Assembly (NCBI RefSeq): GCF_000013445.1
Contig: NC_007796.1
Span: 842,936 to 906,935 of the forward strand
Direction: 5' to 3'
Origin: Methanospirillum hungatei JF-1
GTDB taxonomy: Archaea > Halobacteriota > Methanomicrobia > Methanomicrobiales > Methanospirillaceae
Length of the DNA stretch: 64,000 nucleotides
The first letter of the stretch is position 1, and every line of letters begins with the position of its first letter. A program made the position numbers and the translations under genes. Of the stretch, positions 45,965-55,633 are shown in pieces. The notes beneath the pieces were generated by a model. That model was not told where the DNA came from. It was given only the letters and a program-made list of their open reading frames with translations, and searched no databases.

Positions 45965-47524
45965 CTAATCATGAACCAGTGATCCAGCCATCTGATTTGT
46001 AATATCTGGATCAAGGCTCTTCGCTTTATGAACCATTTGATAAGCCTGTTGTTTTTTTCCTAGTTCATTTAGAATTTTAGCTTTGTAGATCATAGCTTTT
46101 ACATGTCGTGGATCAATCCGGAGTACCTGATCAAAACACACGATTGCTTCGGCTAGTCTGACAAGATTTGTATAAATCTGTCCTAAATAAAACCAGGCAT
46201 CTGAATTTTCAGGGTGTATATGGATAACCTGCTTAAATAAGGTAATGGCTTTATGCGTTTCATGCAATGCCTGATGCGCCCGTCCTTTATTTAAAAGTGC
46301 ACGGGAATCTGCAGGATTCTTATTCAACACTTTCTGATAACTTTCAATAGCTTCAAGAAAACGACCTGCACGATGTAACAACACCCCCCTGTTAAACCAG
46401 GCTTTCAGATTATCTGGTTCTTCTTCAGTGAGGTATTCATAATATTGGAGAAGATCTCCATACCTCTTCAATTTTCTAAGAGCGATGATACGATATGCCT
46501 GAGATGCTGAGTCATGCGGATTTATCTGAAGCGCTCGTTCAAGTGGTTTGAGTGCATCCTGAAATTTGTTTAAACCCATATATGCAAGCCCCATAAGATT
46601 CCATCCTGTCGAATGAAGCGGATAATAGGTCGTGATAAGGCGGGAAGTATTCAGTGCTTCTTCATATCGGTTCATTTTCAAAAGTGAAAAACAGGATATC
46701 CAGAGTCCTGCATATGCCTTTGGTTTTAGCCACAGCAACCTCTTCGTTGAAGATAACGCCTCAGAATATCTCTCCAGTTTAATGAGTATACGGGATTTTA
46801 ACTCCCAGGCATGCACAAATCGATCATCGAGTTCGAGCAGATGATCAACATTCTTTAATGCTTCCTCTGGGAAATTTGACAGGAGCTGACTATATGCAAT
46901 AAGAAAAAGAGTTCTTTTGTGGTCCGGATCGCTTATAAGAAGTTCATGGAATTCCTGTATTGCCGACTGATATTGACGAAGTTTAAAATGACAAAGGCCT
47001 TTAAGGAATAATTTCTTTTCATTTTTAATATCACCTGCTGGTATCTGCTCAAGATATGTGAGGGCTTTTTGAAAATCAGATTGACGATATTCCCCAAATG
47101 CAAGATAATATAATGAAATGGATCGAGTTCTTTCAAAACTGAATGCTTTCTGCAGATACTCCCGGGCTTGCTCAAAATTACTTAAATGTAAATGAATCAT
47201 GCCAAGATATAACCATCCAAGTGGTGCCTCCTCATCAGAATCAATGACTTTTGAAAGGTAAGGAAGAGCTTTAATCCATTCATGATCCCTGATAAGCTGA
47301 ATCCCTATTGCGAGATAGGGATGAGAGGCTGATTCAGAATTTTCTTGTAGATCTGGTTCTTCTTTAAATTGTATTTCATCGGATTCTTCCTGAATCAGGG
47401 CTTGATCATCAGGTATTTCAGGTTCTTCAGTCACCTCCTGAATAATTACTTCAGAACCAAACAGGTTGAGCGAATCAGATGTAATACGATCTATTGTATT
47501 ATCTGATGGCATATCCTGATCCAT
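45965..47524 (-). CDS. TPR-repeat protein
   Basis: This 519-residue protein has an acidic disordered N-terminus (about 1-65) followed by twelve or more canonical TPR units (for example PDNLKAWFNRGVLLHRAGRF and PENSDAWFYLGQIYTNLVRL). It is cytoplasmic with no other domain, and is probably a scaffold. Monocistronic. Confidence 0.88.
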   Translation of the reverse strand: MDQDMPSDNTIDRITSDSLNLFGSEVIIQEVTEEPEIPDDQALIQEESDEIQFKEEPDLQENSESASHPYLAIGIQLIRDHEWIKALPYLSKVIDSDEEAPLGWLYLGMIHLHLSNFEQAREYLQKAFSFERTRSISLYYLAFGEYRQSDFQKALTYLEQIPAGDIKNEKKLFLKGLCHFKLRQYQSAIQEFHELLISDPDHKRTLFLIAYSQLLSNFPEEALKNVDHLLELDDRFVHAWELKSRILIKLERYSEALSSTKRLLWLKPKAYAGLWISCFSLLKMNRYEEALNTSRLITTYYPLHSTGWNLMGLAYMGLNKFQDALKPLERALQINPHDSASQAYRIIALRKLKRYGDLLQYYEYLTEEEPDNLKAWFNRGVLLHRAGRFLEAIESYQKVLNKNPADSRALLNKGRAHQALHETHKAITLFKQVIHIHPENSDAWFYLGQIYTNLVRLAEAIVCFDQVLRIDPRHVKAMIYKAKILNELGKKQQAYQMVHKAKSLDPDITNQMAGSLVHD

Positions 47525-47600
47525 AGGTTATCCTTGGATAGTAAGGGTATAAGTATTATCCGTTGAACATAGAGAATAATTGGATATAATGGTATTAAAA

Positions 47601-48236
47601 TCAGAAATCTCGAGAATTTCTGACACAAATAACTATTGGTATAAGATATAGGATTATTATTGGAATAATCCCGAAAGAAATTTCATTTCCATCAATAAGA
47701 ATACCGATCAATGCAGTAAGGGGAAAGATGCCTATCCGAAATGATAAATTTTTTATATATCCTTGAGACGTGCCTTTAAAAAGAATCCCGGGTGAGTTGA
47801 ATATATGAACCCACAAACACAAAAGAGTCAACCCGGAGATTAAAATATTTGCATGGAAAAGAATCCCATAAGGAATAGGAGCATCAGAAATGCTCCAGAG
47901 CAGGGATGATAAGGGAATAAAAATAATTGTCAGAAGAAAACCAAAAATCAAATATACACAGATGCGGTCTACCGAAACACAATGACGCATGATTTCAAAA
48001 GCCAGTATGTAAAATATTGCGAGCAGAATAAAAGTGAAAATAAAACTAAACCCGTCGAAAAATATCGAGAAAAAAAATTCAATAAAAAAATAAATGTCTT
48101 CTGATACATTTCCCGAAGGTAATGGAATATTATTTTTTACAATGAGTGTCATCGCAAATGCAAATATCCCATTCATAAGAATTTCCAGCATATCCTGAGG
48201 AACCGGACCTTTACATGATAGTACCGGCTTTTTCAT
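47601..48236 (-). CDS. TMEM175-like membrane protein, copy 2
   Basis: This 211-residue protein has six predicted helices. Helix 1 reads MNGIFAFAMTLIVKNN, aligned to the DUF1211 signature with LMN where channels have FSD. Its start overlaps the stop of the following related gene (48233-48886) by four bases, so the two are co-translated and may form a heteromer. Confidence 0.72.
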   Translation of the reverse strand: MKKPVLSCKGPVPQDMLEILMNGIFAFAMTLIVKNNIPLPSGNVSEDIYFFIEFFFSIFFDGFSFIFTFILLAIFYILAFEIMRHCVSVDRICVYLIFGFLLTIIFIPLSSLLWSISDAPIPYGILFHANILISGLTLLCLWVHIFNSPGILFKGTSQGYIKNLSFRIGIFPLTALIGILIDGNEISFGIIPIIILYLIPIVICVRNSRDF

Positions 48237-48886
48237 CTCTTCCTCCTCCTCTCATTACAAGGATACCTGGTTGTCAGGAACCAGTCCAGAAAGAAGATTA
48301 TCATGGTTCCATAATACAAATTTCTGGTAAGAGCAATATCATATAGCGACAGGAGAATACCGATGACAGCAGTTAACGGTATATATGATATTTTTCTAGA
48401 GAAACACCCGTAATTCTGGGTATTTTCAACAGCAGAAATTATATTTGGAGTATGTGTACAATGATACCATTCACCCATCAGAAATATACTGATAAAAAAA
48501 ATATTCGTATGTAAAAAGAAGGCAATTATTGAGTTTTCTTCAAATATCTGATATAAATGGCTTGTTATCGGGATGAAAATGATTAAGATTAGTAAGCCGA
48601 AATGTATGGAGATATATCTTCGATCAACCTTTTTTATTTGATGAAAAATATGAAAAGTCATTATCCAAATGAGTGCAATAATGAGAAAGGCATTTACGAA
48701 ACTCAAAATATCAGGGATTTGCATCAGTCCAAACGTATCAATTTTTGTTTCATGCATCGTATCAGCAAAAGAGGGAAGCCGGACATTTTTAAATAATAAT
48801 AGTAAAGTAAATACGAATATTCCGTTGGTCAATCGGCCAATATTTGTCTTTGTGACCGGCCCCTCATCAAAGGTTTCTATTGCCAT
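48233..48886 (-). CDS. TMEM175-like membrane protein, copy 3
   Basis: This 217-residue six-helix protein has NIGRLTNGIFVFTLLLLFKNV at helix 1, with LTN in place of FSD. Helices 2 and 3 (FLIIALIWIMTFHIFHQI, YISIHFGLLILIIFIPITS) match those of the gene at 29338. It is first in a two-gene operon with copy 2. Such proteins are potassium or proton channels in other organisms; selectivity here is unknown. Confidence 0.72.
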   Translation of the reverse strand: MAIETFDEGPVTKTNIGRLTNGIFVFTLLLLFKNVRLPSFADTMHETKIDTFGLMQIPDILSFVNAFLIIALIWIMTFHIFHQIKKVDRRYISIHFGLLILIIFIPITSHLYQIFEENSIIAFFLHTNIFFISIFLMGEWYHCTHTPNIISAVENTQNYGCFSRKISYIPLTAVIGILLSLYDIALTRNLYYGTMIIFFLDWFLTTRYPCNERRRKR

Positions 48887-49703
48887 ATACCTTATGGATC
48901 ATATGATGTGTGAGATTATATAGTGGATTTTCCGCTTCGGGTATGGTATGGAGTTAAATAGATCTCCCAATTCACATAAAAAGGCCCCGGATTCTAAAAC
49001 AATAATTTTCTCTGTTTAATTTTATATTCCTCTAATAATATGTATCGAAATGTCAGACAAGAAATTATCTCATCTAAATAAAAGGTAATTCGCCAGATAT
49101 GCAGTATACTTCAGACAATATAAAGAGACTATTATATGAAAAACATCTCCTGATTTATAATCTTTCTCTATATATTCTGAAATATAAATCAGCATAAAAG
49201 AGCAGACAAATAAATTTGGAGATCATATGGAATATTTCCAAATACTTCTAATATGAGAAAAATTTTAGCATTAAAAGCGGGATAAATCTCAATTTTATAC
49301 TCAATATAAGAGTTCATCAAAATAAGGGTGGTATAATTTCATTCAGTAAAGGAAATTTTAATAATACTTTACATTCATCTTATGATTATTCTATAATTTC
49401 TATATTTATTCAATTATCTTTAGTAGACCCTTACGGTTGAACCCATAATTTATCGAAATTTGCAATATCGAGAGGTTGTTGCATAACTTTAAACCGCTGG
49501 TACAATGAGGAAAAAACCAGATTTTTTATCGCCGATTTTAGGTTCCACTCGAATGGAAATTATCCTCTTGCGGAAATGACATTTTAGTTATGCAACAGCC
49601 TTTCTAACGAATACTAAAAAAGCATTAAAAATTTTAAAAATTCTTCTGATAGTAAAATAAGATCTATTCTTATATTATTTATGCAATATAATAAAGGACT
49701 ACT
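48887..49703. other. AT-rich intergenic region
   Basis: About 820 bp have no gene I can support. The left part is very AT-rich with promoter-like tracts, and the right part contains the MITE-like element at 49474-49600. The last 100 bp hold a TATA-like element (TTATATTATTT near 49673) for the regulator that follows. Confidence 0.5.
49474..49600. mobile_element. MITE-like element, 127 bp with terminal inverted repeats
   Basis: The ends are GGTTGTTGCATAACT on the left and, read from the right, GGCTGTTGCATAACT, with one mismatch. The 97-bp interior does not encode a protein. These ends resemble those of IS5-type elements, so it is probably a non-autonomous derivative. I see no clear target duplication. 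Confidence 0.75.
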
Positions 49704-50090
49704 ATGACCGACTCGAGTCTTCCAATAAAAATATCTAAAGAATTAGAAGAGGTCGCTGACCTGTTCAGAGATATTGGAATGAAAAAAAATTGTGCTCTGG
49801 TCCTGGTCGCGTTACTTCAGGATGTCGATCTTTCTTCGCGGGAGATTGAACGGATTACAGGTCTCAGACAACCAGAAGTAAGTCTGGCAATAACCGAACT
49901 CATGAAGCGGAGATGGATCGATGTGGTTTGTCTTATAACGGAAAAAAAAGGCAGGCCTGTTAAAATCTATCACATCATTAAAAAGCCAGAAGATATCCTC
50001 GAAGAATTGAGGGAAGAAGTTGTTGATGATTATGAAAGAAGAATACAGGAAATTGAACATATAAAAGAGATAATTTTAAAAAACAATTGA
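49704..50090 (+). CDS. MarR/TrmB-like HTH regulator
   Basis: This 128-residue protein has a winged HTH: ALVLVALLQDVDLSSREIERITGLRQPEVSLAITELMKRRWI with wing VCLITEKKGRPVKIYHIIK, ending in a coiled C-terminal helix for dimer formation. It matches archaeal predicted regulators of the TrmB/COG2512 type. It stands alone, so its targets are not evident. Confidence 0.82.
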   Translation: MTDSSLPIKISKELEEVADLFRDIGMKKNCALVLVALLQDVDLSSREIERITGLRQPEVSLAITELMKRRWIDVVCLITEKKGRPVKIYHIIKKPEDILEELREEVVDDYERRIQEIEHIKEIILKNN

Positions 50091-50250
50091 TCTATTCCCT
50101 GTATACTATCTTATCTTCAACTGATATTGATCTGAATTATTTTCATAAAGTTCCTCATTATTCTACTATTCAGAATATGACTCATATGCTGAACATTCAG
50201 ATATGTATAGAGGAATCAGATTTCAAGGAAATACAAGAATTATAAAATAA

Positions 50251-50321
50251 TGCGGTAACCGGGGATCGAACCCGGGCTAAGGGCTTGGGAAGCCCCTGTC
50301 CTGCCGCTAGACTATTACCGC
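50251..50321 (-). tRNA. tRNA-Gly (CCC)
   Basis: The minus strand folds as a cloverleaf: acceptor GCGGTAA with TTACCGC, anticodon stem GGGGC with GCCCT around loop TTCCCAA (anticodon CCC), T-arm CCGGG-TTCGATC-CCCGG, and discriminator A. CCA is not encoded. No intron is seen. A tRNA end is a common integration site, but no integrase or att repeat is present nearby. Confidence 0.95.
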
Positions 50322-50379
50322 AGGTGCACCAAATATATTATCGATTATCCTTGATAAATGTTACAATTTGTTCCGGAAT

Positions 50380-51297
50380 CTACTTCTCTTTCCTTAGCTT
50401 TTGAATTTCATGAAGAAATTCTCGCTGATTTGCGAGTTGAATGTCAGCCTGAATGCCAAACATGACAATTTGAATGCCTACAATAATAAGGGTTACTGAA
50501 AGTATTGTCAGCGGAATATGATCAATCTTTAAAAGCCACTCATAAACGATATATATCCCAATTCCTCCACCCGCCAAAAGGAAGATGAGACCGATGAGAC
50601 CAAAATAAAACATCGGGTTATTCAGCTTGGCCAACCGGTAGATGGTTCGTCCTATTTTTATCCCGTCATGGATAGGATCCAATTTGGTATCACTTCCAAT
50701 TCGAACACCATACGATACAGGTACTATTGCAACCTTGTCATCATTTCGAACAGATTCAGAAGATATCTCAGTTTCAATACCAAATCCCTCCTCATATAAT
50801 CGCATTCTTTGAAGAGATGCAAGGGTAAATGCTCTGTATCCTGTCAGGATATCATACAGGTACCGCCCATGACTGATCTTAAATAACCAGTTTAATATAC
50901 GGTTCCCTGTTAAATTCAGGCGATTAAATGAGACATGGTTAGATGGGATCAGACGATTTCCTAATGTCTGATCATATCCGGATAAAAGTGGAAGAACCAA
51001 GGCATCTGCATCTGCAGGATCATATGTATTATCACCGTCAATAAGGATTACATAGGGTTTTGATATCTGTTCTATAGCCTGAATAAATGCAGCTCCTTTA
51101 CCTTTACCTTTTTGTATGATTACTTTGGCCCCGGCTTGATAAGCCTTGTCTCTGGTATTATCAGTGCTATTTCCATCGATAACGAGAATATCATAATACC
51201 CGGCATTATGAAACTTCTGAATAAGAGGGCCGATTGTCGGCTCTTCATTCAGGGTAGGAATAAGGACGCAGACCTGTTCCTTAGGAATTTCCATCAT
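50380..51297 (-). CDS. aglJ: AglJ-like dolichyl-phosphate glycosyltransferase
   Basis: This 305-residue GT2-family protein starts CVLIPTLNEEPTIGPLI, has a DGDNTYDPADAD metal-binding motif near 87-98 and DILTGYRAF, and ends with two membrane helices (FGLIGLIFLLAGGGIGIYIV and ILSVTLIIVGIQIVMFGI). It is like AglJ, which loads the first sugar on dolichol phosphate for archaeal N-glycosylation. The cis-prenyltransferase pair at 58-60 kb would supply the polyprenol. A DPM1-like mannosyltransferase is an alternative. Confidence 0.8.
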   Translation of the reverse strand: MMEIPKEQVCVLIPTLNEEPTIGPLIQKFHNAGYYDILVIDGNSTDNTRDKAYQAGAKVIIQKGKGKGAAFIQAIEQISKPYVILIDGDNTYDPADADALVLPLLSGYDQTLGNRLIPSNHVSFNRLNLTGNRILNWLFKISHGRYLYDILTGYRAFTLASLQRMRLYEEGFGIETEISSESVRNDDKVAIVPVSYGVRIGSDTKLDPIHDGIKIGRTIYRLAKLNNPMFYFGLIGLIFLLAGGGIGIYIVYEWLLKIDHIPLTILSVTLIIVGIQIVMFGIQADIQLANQREFLHEIQKLRKEK

Positions 51298-51429
51298 ATA
51301 TAGGTTATTTTAGAAACTATATAGTCCAATCCTCTCATTCTGTCCATATAACGAAAGAAGACATATTTTTGAGAGAAAAATTATAAATAAGAAACCTGAA
51401 AATTCAAAATTCTGAAAAATTAAAAAAAA

Positions 51430-52761
51430 TTAGAAATTATTGATATATCGCTCAATTTCCCAGGGATGGACAGTAAGGCGGAATTCGTCATTTTCTGCAA
51501 TAGCAATCTTGGTCAGATTTTCGACGATATGTGGGCCGAGAGCATCACAGATAACTTTATCTTTTAAGAGCTCATCATTCGCCTCAATAAGGGAACCTGG
51601 GAGCATCTCGATACCTCTGCTTTTTCTCTCTTCTTCACTCAGATGATAAATATTGACATCAGTTGGTGCAGGAGGAAGAATCTTGTTCTTAATGCCATCA
51701 AGTCCTGCTGCAATCATACCGGCAAAGAGCAGGTAGGGATTACAGGTTGGATCAGGGCTTCTAAATTCTGCACGAGTACTGTTACCACGAGCAGCAGGGA
51801 CACGAATCATTGCAGATCGGTTTGCTGCACTCCAGGTAATATATACTGGGGCTTCATATCCGGGTACCAGACGTTTATATGAGTTAATGGTCGGATTGCC
51901 AAGTCGGGTAAGAGCCTTTGCATGCTTCATAAGACCCCCGATATAGTAGAGCATGGTTTCTGATAGCTGGTTTTCTGCATTTGGATCATAGAATGCGTTC
52001 TTTCCATCTTTGCTGAGTGAACCATGAGTATGCATACCGGTACCGTTTATCCGGCCGATTGGTTTTGCCATAAAGGTTGCATGCATACCATTCATAAGTG
52101 CAAGAGTTTTCGCTGCAAATTTGAAGGTAATAACTTTATCAGCAACCGAGAGAGCATCTCCATATTTGAAATCAATCTCATGCTGTGAGTCTGCAACTTC
52201 ATGATGAGATGCTTCGATTTCAAAACCCATATCAGTCAATGCAAGAACAATCTCACGTCTGAGATCTTCTGCAGCATCACTAGGAGCCAGGTCAAAATAT
52301 CCCCCATGGTCTACAAATTCTGTAGTGGCCTGTCCTTTTTCATCTCTCTTAAAGACAAAGAATTCTAATTCAGGACCACAGTTGAAAGTAAACCCTAATT
52401 TTGCTGCTTCATCTAGATTTCTTTTCAGAACAGATCTTGGATCACCTTCAAATGGTTTGTTACCATATGTGTAAACATCACAGATAAACCGTGCAACCCG
52501 CTTATCTGCCGGTCTCCAGGGAAGAATCTGGTAGGTACTGATATCCGGTTTTAGAATCATATCTGATTCATCAATCCGTGCAAATCCTTCGATTGAAGAA
52601 CCATCAATCCAGATACCTTCAGTAAGGGCCTTCTCAACCTGAACGACAGGTATTGCAACATTCTTGGGGATGCCAAGGATATCATTGAACTGCAGGCGGA
52701 TGAATTTAACATTATCAGCCTTTATCCGTGCGATCATTTCGCTGACCTTTGCATCAGACAT
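51430..52761 (-). CDS. glnA: Glutamine synthetase, type I
   Basis: This 443-residue protein is of GSI length for archaea and Gram-positive bacteria (alpha type). Motifs are the N-terminal DGSSIEGFARIDESDM, NCGPELEFF, the ATP-binding KPIGRINGTGMHTH and NRSAMIRVPA. It lacks the adenylylation insertion of beta-type enzymes, so control is by expression and effectors. It adds ammonium to glutamate. It is divergent from the glutamate synthase operon, with a shared palindrome at 52828. Confidence 0.97.
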   Translation of the reverse strand: MSDAKVSEMIARIKADNVKFIRLQFNDILGIPKNVAIPVVQVEKALTEGIWIDGSSIEGFARIDESDMILKPDISTYQILPWRPADKRVARFICDVYTYGNKPFEGDPRSVLKRNLDEAAKLGFTFNCGPELEFFVFKRDEKGQATTEFVDHGGYFDLAPSDAAEDLRREIVLALTDMGFEIEASHHEVADSQHEIDFKYGDALSVADKVITFKFAAKTLALMNGMHATFMAKPIGRINGTGMHTHGSLSKDGKNAFYDPNAENQLSETMLYYIGGLMKHAKALTRLGNPTINSYKRLVPGYEAPVYITWSAANRSAMIRVPAARGNSTRAEFRSPDPTCNPYLLFAGMIAAGLDGIKNKILPPAPTDVNIYHLSEEERKSRGIEMLPGSLIEANDELLKDKVICDALGPHIVENLTKIAIAENDEFRLTVHPWEIERYINNF

Positions 52762-53071
52762 TGAAACATACTTCTACCTAATTACATTTAAATTTAACTT
52801 ATCTCTCTCATTTTTTTCTTCATGCTTATTCATGTAGGTTTACATGAATGATCACCAATCAATTTAGAGTGGGGGACTATTCAAAAAAAAAAGGTAAGGA
52901 TTTCAGAGAAATGAGATAAAATTTCAGCGTTTTAAGTTGATACCGGAAGCGAACAGGTTAATAAAGATGAAAAGCTTATAAGAATCATACAAGCAGTTAG
53001 CTTCCATGCCGGAAATATCCGGAATTTGCTCGTTGCCTTATAATGCCTGTCAATGAGACTTATGTGATCTT
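52762..53071. promoter_or_regulatory. Divergent control region of glnA and glutamate synthase
   Basis: This 310-bp gap has a TATA-like element for glnA (minus strand, near 52790), one for glutamate synthase (GCTTATAAG near 52975) and a perfect inverted repeat at 52828-52849. The layout suggests joint nitrogen control of both operons. Confidence 0.6.
52828..52849. promoter_or_regulatory. Perfect 9-bp palindrome between glnA and glutamate synthase
   Basis: ATTCATGTA-GGTT-TACATGAAT has two perfect 9-bp arms. It lies upstream of the TATA regions of both operons. It differs from the published NrpR operators of Methanococcus (GGAA-N6-TTCC) and Methanosarcina (GGTA-N6-TACC), so the binding protein is unknown. 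Confidence 0.6.
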
Positions 53072-54124
53072 ATGTGTGGAATAATCGGAGTAATAGATAA
53101 ACAGCGTGAGCTCATGGATGGCTCCTCCATCAGAGATGCCCTCTCGATAATGGATGAGCGCGGAAGTGGGGAAGGTGCCGGATATGCAGCATATGGAGTA
53201 TACCCGGACTACGCCGATCTTTATGCTATTCATGTTTTTTATGATAATCTGGTAGAACCCAAGACCCAGGTAGAGGATCTCCTCGAAACATGGGGGATGA
53301 TAGAGCATGATGAAGAGATACCAACCTGGGAACAGGCTGGAATACCAAAAATCCATACGCCCTGGAGGTACTTTTTCCGCCCCAAAACACGGTTAATGCA
53401 GCGGAGCAGAACTCCTGATGATGAAATTGTAAAACACATTGTCATGGAAGTGAATAAATCCATAAAGGGAGCACTGATATTCTCATCAGGAAAAAATATT
53501 GGAGTATTCAAAGCATCCGGATGGCCTGAGGAGGTTGCTGATTTTTACCGGGTCGAGAAATATGAAGGATATCTCTGGCTTGCCCATAATCGTTACCCGA
53601 CAAATACACCCGGATGGTGGGGTGGAGCACATCCATTTAACCTCCTGAACTGGAGTGTTGTCCACAATGGTGAAATTACGTCATATGGAACCAACAGGAG
53701 ATATATCGAGAGTTTTGGATATGACTGCACGATGTATACCGACACGGAAGTTGTTGCATATCTCATGGATCTCCTCGTCCGACGACACGGACTGACCCAG
53801 GAACTGGCAGTACGAGCTCTTGCTCCTCCCTTCTGGGATGAAATTGAACGAATGCCAGAAGACATTCAGAGATTAAATACTGCTCTTCGTCTCACATATG
53901 GTTCGGCGATGATGAACGGACCTTTTGCTATTGCTGTTGCTTCTCCAGACTCGATTGTCGGATTTTCAGACAGAATTAAACTCAGGCCTCTTGTAATCGG
54001 TGAACATGACAACAAGGTATTTATCTCCAGTGAAGAAGCAGCAATCAGAACGGTAGATTCTGCGATTAAGAATATCTACATGCCCAAAGCAGGCCATCCA
54101 ATTGTTGGGAGGACGGTGGCATGA
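53072..54124 (+). CDS. Glutamate synthase glutaminase domain (stand-alone)
   Basis: This 350-residue class II glutamine amidotransferase has Cys2 (MCGIIGVID) as nucleophile, HNRYPTNTPGWWGGAHPF and VVHNGEITSYGTNRRY. In bacteria this is the first domain of GltB; in archaea it is a separate gene. It releases ammonia from glutamine for the FMN subunit encoded next, whose ATG overlaps its stop (ATGA). Confidence 0.95.
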   Translation: MCGIIGVIDKQRELMDGSSIRDALSIMDERGSGEGAGYAAYGVYPDYADLYAIHVFYDNLVEPKTQVEDLLETWGMIEHDEEIPTWEQAGIPKIHTPWRYFFRPKTRLMQRSRTPDDEIVKHIVMEVNKSIKGALIFSSGKNIGVFKASGWPEEVADFYRVEKYEGYLWLAHNRYPTNTPGWWGGAHPFNLLNWSVVHNGEITSYGTNRRYIESFGYDCTMYTDTEVVAYLMDLLVRRHGLTQELAVRALAPPFWDEIERMPEDIQRLNTALRLTYGSAMMNGPFAIAVASPDSIVGFSDRIKLRPLVIGEHDNKVFISSEEAAIRTVDSAIKNIYMPKAGHPIVGRTVA

Positions 54125-55632
54125 TCATTGGATCCCGACCAACTAAATTCCAGGTTGTTGTTGACAAGAACCAGTGCATGCTCTGTGGAAGATGTGTAGA
54201 TAACTGTTCATATGGCGTATTTCGGATGGAACCAGAAGAAATCATCACGAATACCAGAAATTGTGTAGCCTGTCACCGGTGTATATCACAATGTCCCCGG
54301 GATGCTATTACTATCAAGGAACGTCCCTGTGATTACCGGTCACATCCGGTCTGGACTGCCCAGGTGAAAGAAAACATCTTTAAACAGGCAGAAAGCGGAA
54401 AAATTCTCCTTGGAGGTATGGGGAATGCAGCACAATACCCAATCTTATTCGATCACCTGGTTCTCGATGCCTGTCAGGTAACAAATCCTTCAATCGATCC
54501 ACTTCGTGAGCCGATGGAACTTCGGACGTACATCGGAAAAAAACCCAGACAACTCGAGTTCATCCAAAAATCTGACACCGACATCAGTCTTGTAACAGAG
54601 CTTGTACCGAATCTCAAACTTGAGACTCCGATAATGATCGGTCATATGAGTTATGGAGCTATCTCTTTGAATGCTCACAAAGCCATGGCAAAAGCCGTAT
54701 CTGATATTGGGACATTTATGGGAACCGGAGAGGGAGGTCTCCATGAAGCTTTGTATCCGTATCAGGATCATATGATTGTGCAGGTTGCATCAGGAAGATT
54801 TGGCGTTGATGTCAATTACCTTGAACGGGGAGCAGCCATAGAAATTAAGATAGGTCAGGGAGCAAAACCCGGAATCGGAGGACATCTGCCAGGTGAGAAA
54901 GTATGTGCTGATGTCTCATGTACACGGATGATACCGGAAGGCAGTGATGCCATAAGTCCGGCACCTCATCATGATATTTACTCCATTGAAGATCTTAAAC
55001 AGCTGGTAATCAGTCTGAAGGAAGCAACTGAATGGAAAAAACCAGTCTTTGTCAAAATTGCAGCGGTTCATAATGTAGCAGCGATTGCAGCAGGGATTGC
55101 CAGGTCAGGAGCAGATGCAGTTGTAATCGATGGCTTCAGAGGAGGAACAGGAGCAGCACCATCTGTCTTCAGGGATCATGTCGGTATCCCGATAGAAGCT
55201 GCTGTCGCAGCTGTTGATACAAAACTACGAAGACAGGGAATCAGAAACGAAGTCTCCATCATTGCATCAGGCGGAATCAGGCAGAGTGCAGATGTTGCAA
55301 AAGCCATCTGTCTTGGAGCAGATGCAGTCTATATCGGGACTGCAGCTCTTGTAGCGATGGGATGCAGGGTGTGTGGAACCTGTTATCGTGGTCTATGTAC
55401 ATGGGGAATAGCAACGCAGCGTCCGGATCTTGTCGCAAGATTGGATCCTGAAGAAGCGTCACATAATGTAAAAAACCTCATTGAGGCATGGACACTGGAA
55501 CTTGCTGAACTGATGGGTGCTGCAGGAATCAATAGTATTGAATCTCTTCGTGGGAACCGTGACCGTCTCAGAGGGTATATGCTTGATCAGTCAATGCTTG
55601 ATGTTCTGGATGTCAAACCGATAGGAGCCTGA
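54121..55632 (+). CDS. gltB: Glutamate synthase FMN domain with two 4Fe-4S clusters
   Basis: This is a 503-residue protein. The N-terminus carries two ferredoxin motifs (CMLCGRCVDNC and CVACHRCISQC), followed by the FMN-binding barrel (GHMSYGAISLNAHKAMAKA, GEGGLHEALYPYQD, IKIGQGAKPGIGGHLPG, VVIDGFRGGTGAAP, ASGGIRQSADVAKAI and a CxxC-rich MGCRVCGTCYRGLC loop). It joins ammonia to 2-oxoglutarate and reduces the imine. Unlike bacterial GltB it is a separate polypeptide with its own electron-entry clusters. Confidence 0.96.
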   Translation: MIIGSRPTKFQVVVDKNQCMLCGRCVDNCSYGVFRMEPEEIITNTRNCVACHRCISQCPRDAITIKERPCDYRSHPVWTAQVKENIFKQAESGKILLGGMGNAAQYPILFDHLVLDACQVTNPSIDPLREPMELRTYIGKKPRQLEFIQKSDTDISLVTELVPNLKLETPIMIGHMSYGAISLNAHKAMAKAVSDIGTFMGTGEGGLHEALYPYQDHMIVQVASGRFGVDVNYLERGAAIEIKIGQGAKPGIGGHLPGEKVCADVSCTRMIPEGSDAISPAPHHDIYSIEDLKQLVISLKEATEWKKPVFVKIAAVHNVAAIAAGIARSGADAVVIDGFRGGTGAAPSVFRDHVGIPIEAAVAAVDTKLRRQGIRNEVSIIASGGIRQSADVAKAICLGADAVYIGTAALVAMGCRVCGTCYRGLCTWGIATQRPDLVARLDPEEASHNVKNLIEAWTLELAELMGAAGINSIESLRGNRDRLRGYMLDQSMLDVLDVKPIGA

Positions 55633-55633
55633 A

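Noticed and set aside
50251-50321. tRNA-Gly as an integration site of a mobile island
   Set aside because: No integrase gene or repeated tRNA 3' end is visible on either side.
52828-52849. Naming the palindrome an NrpR operator
   Set aside because: It does not match the GGAA-N6-TTCC or GGTA-N6-TACC patterns reported for NrpR.
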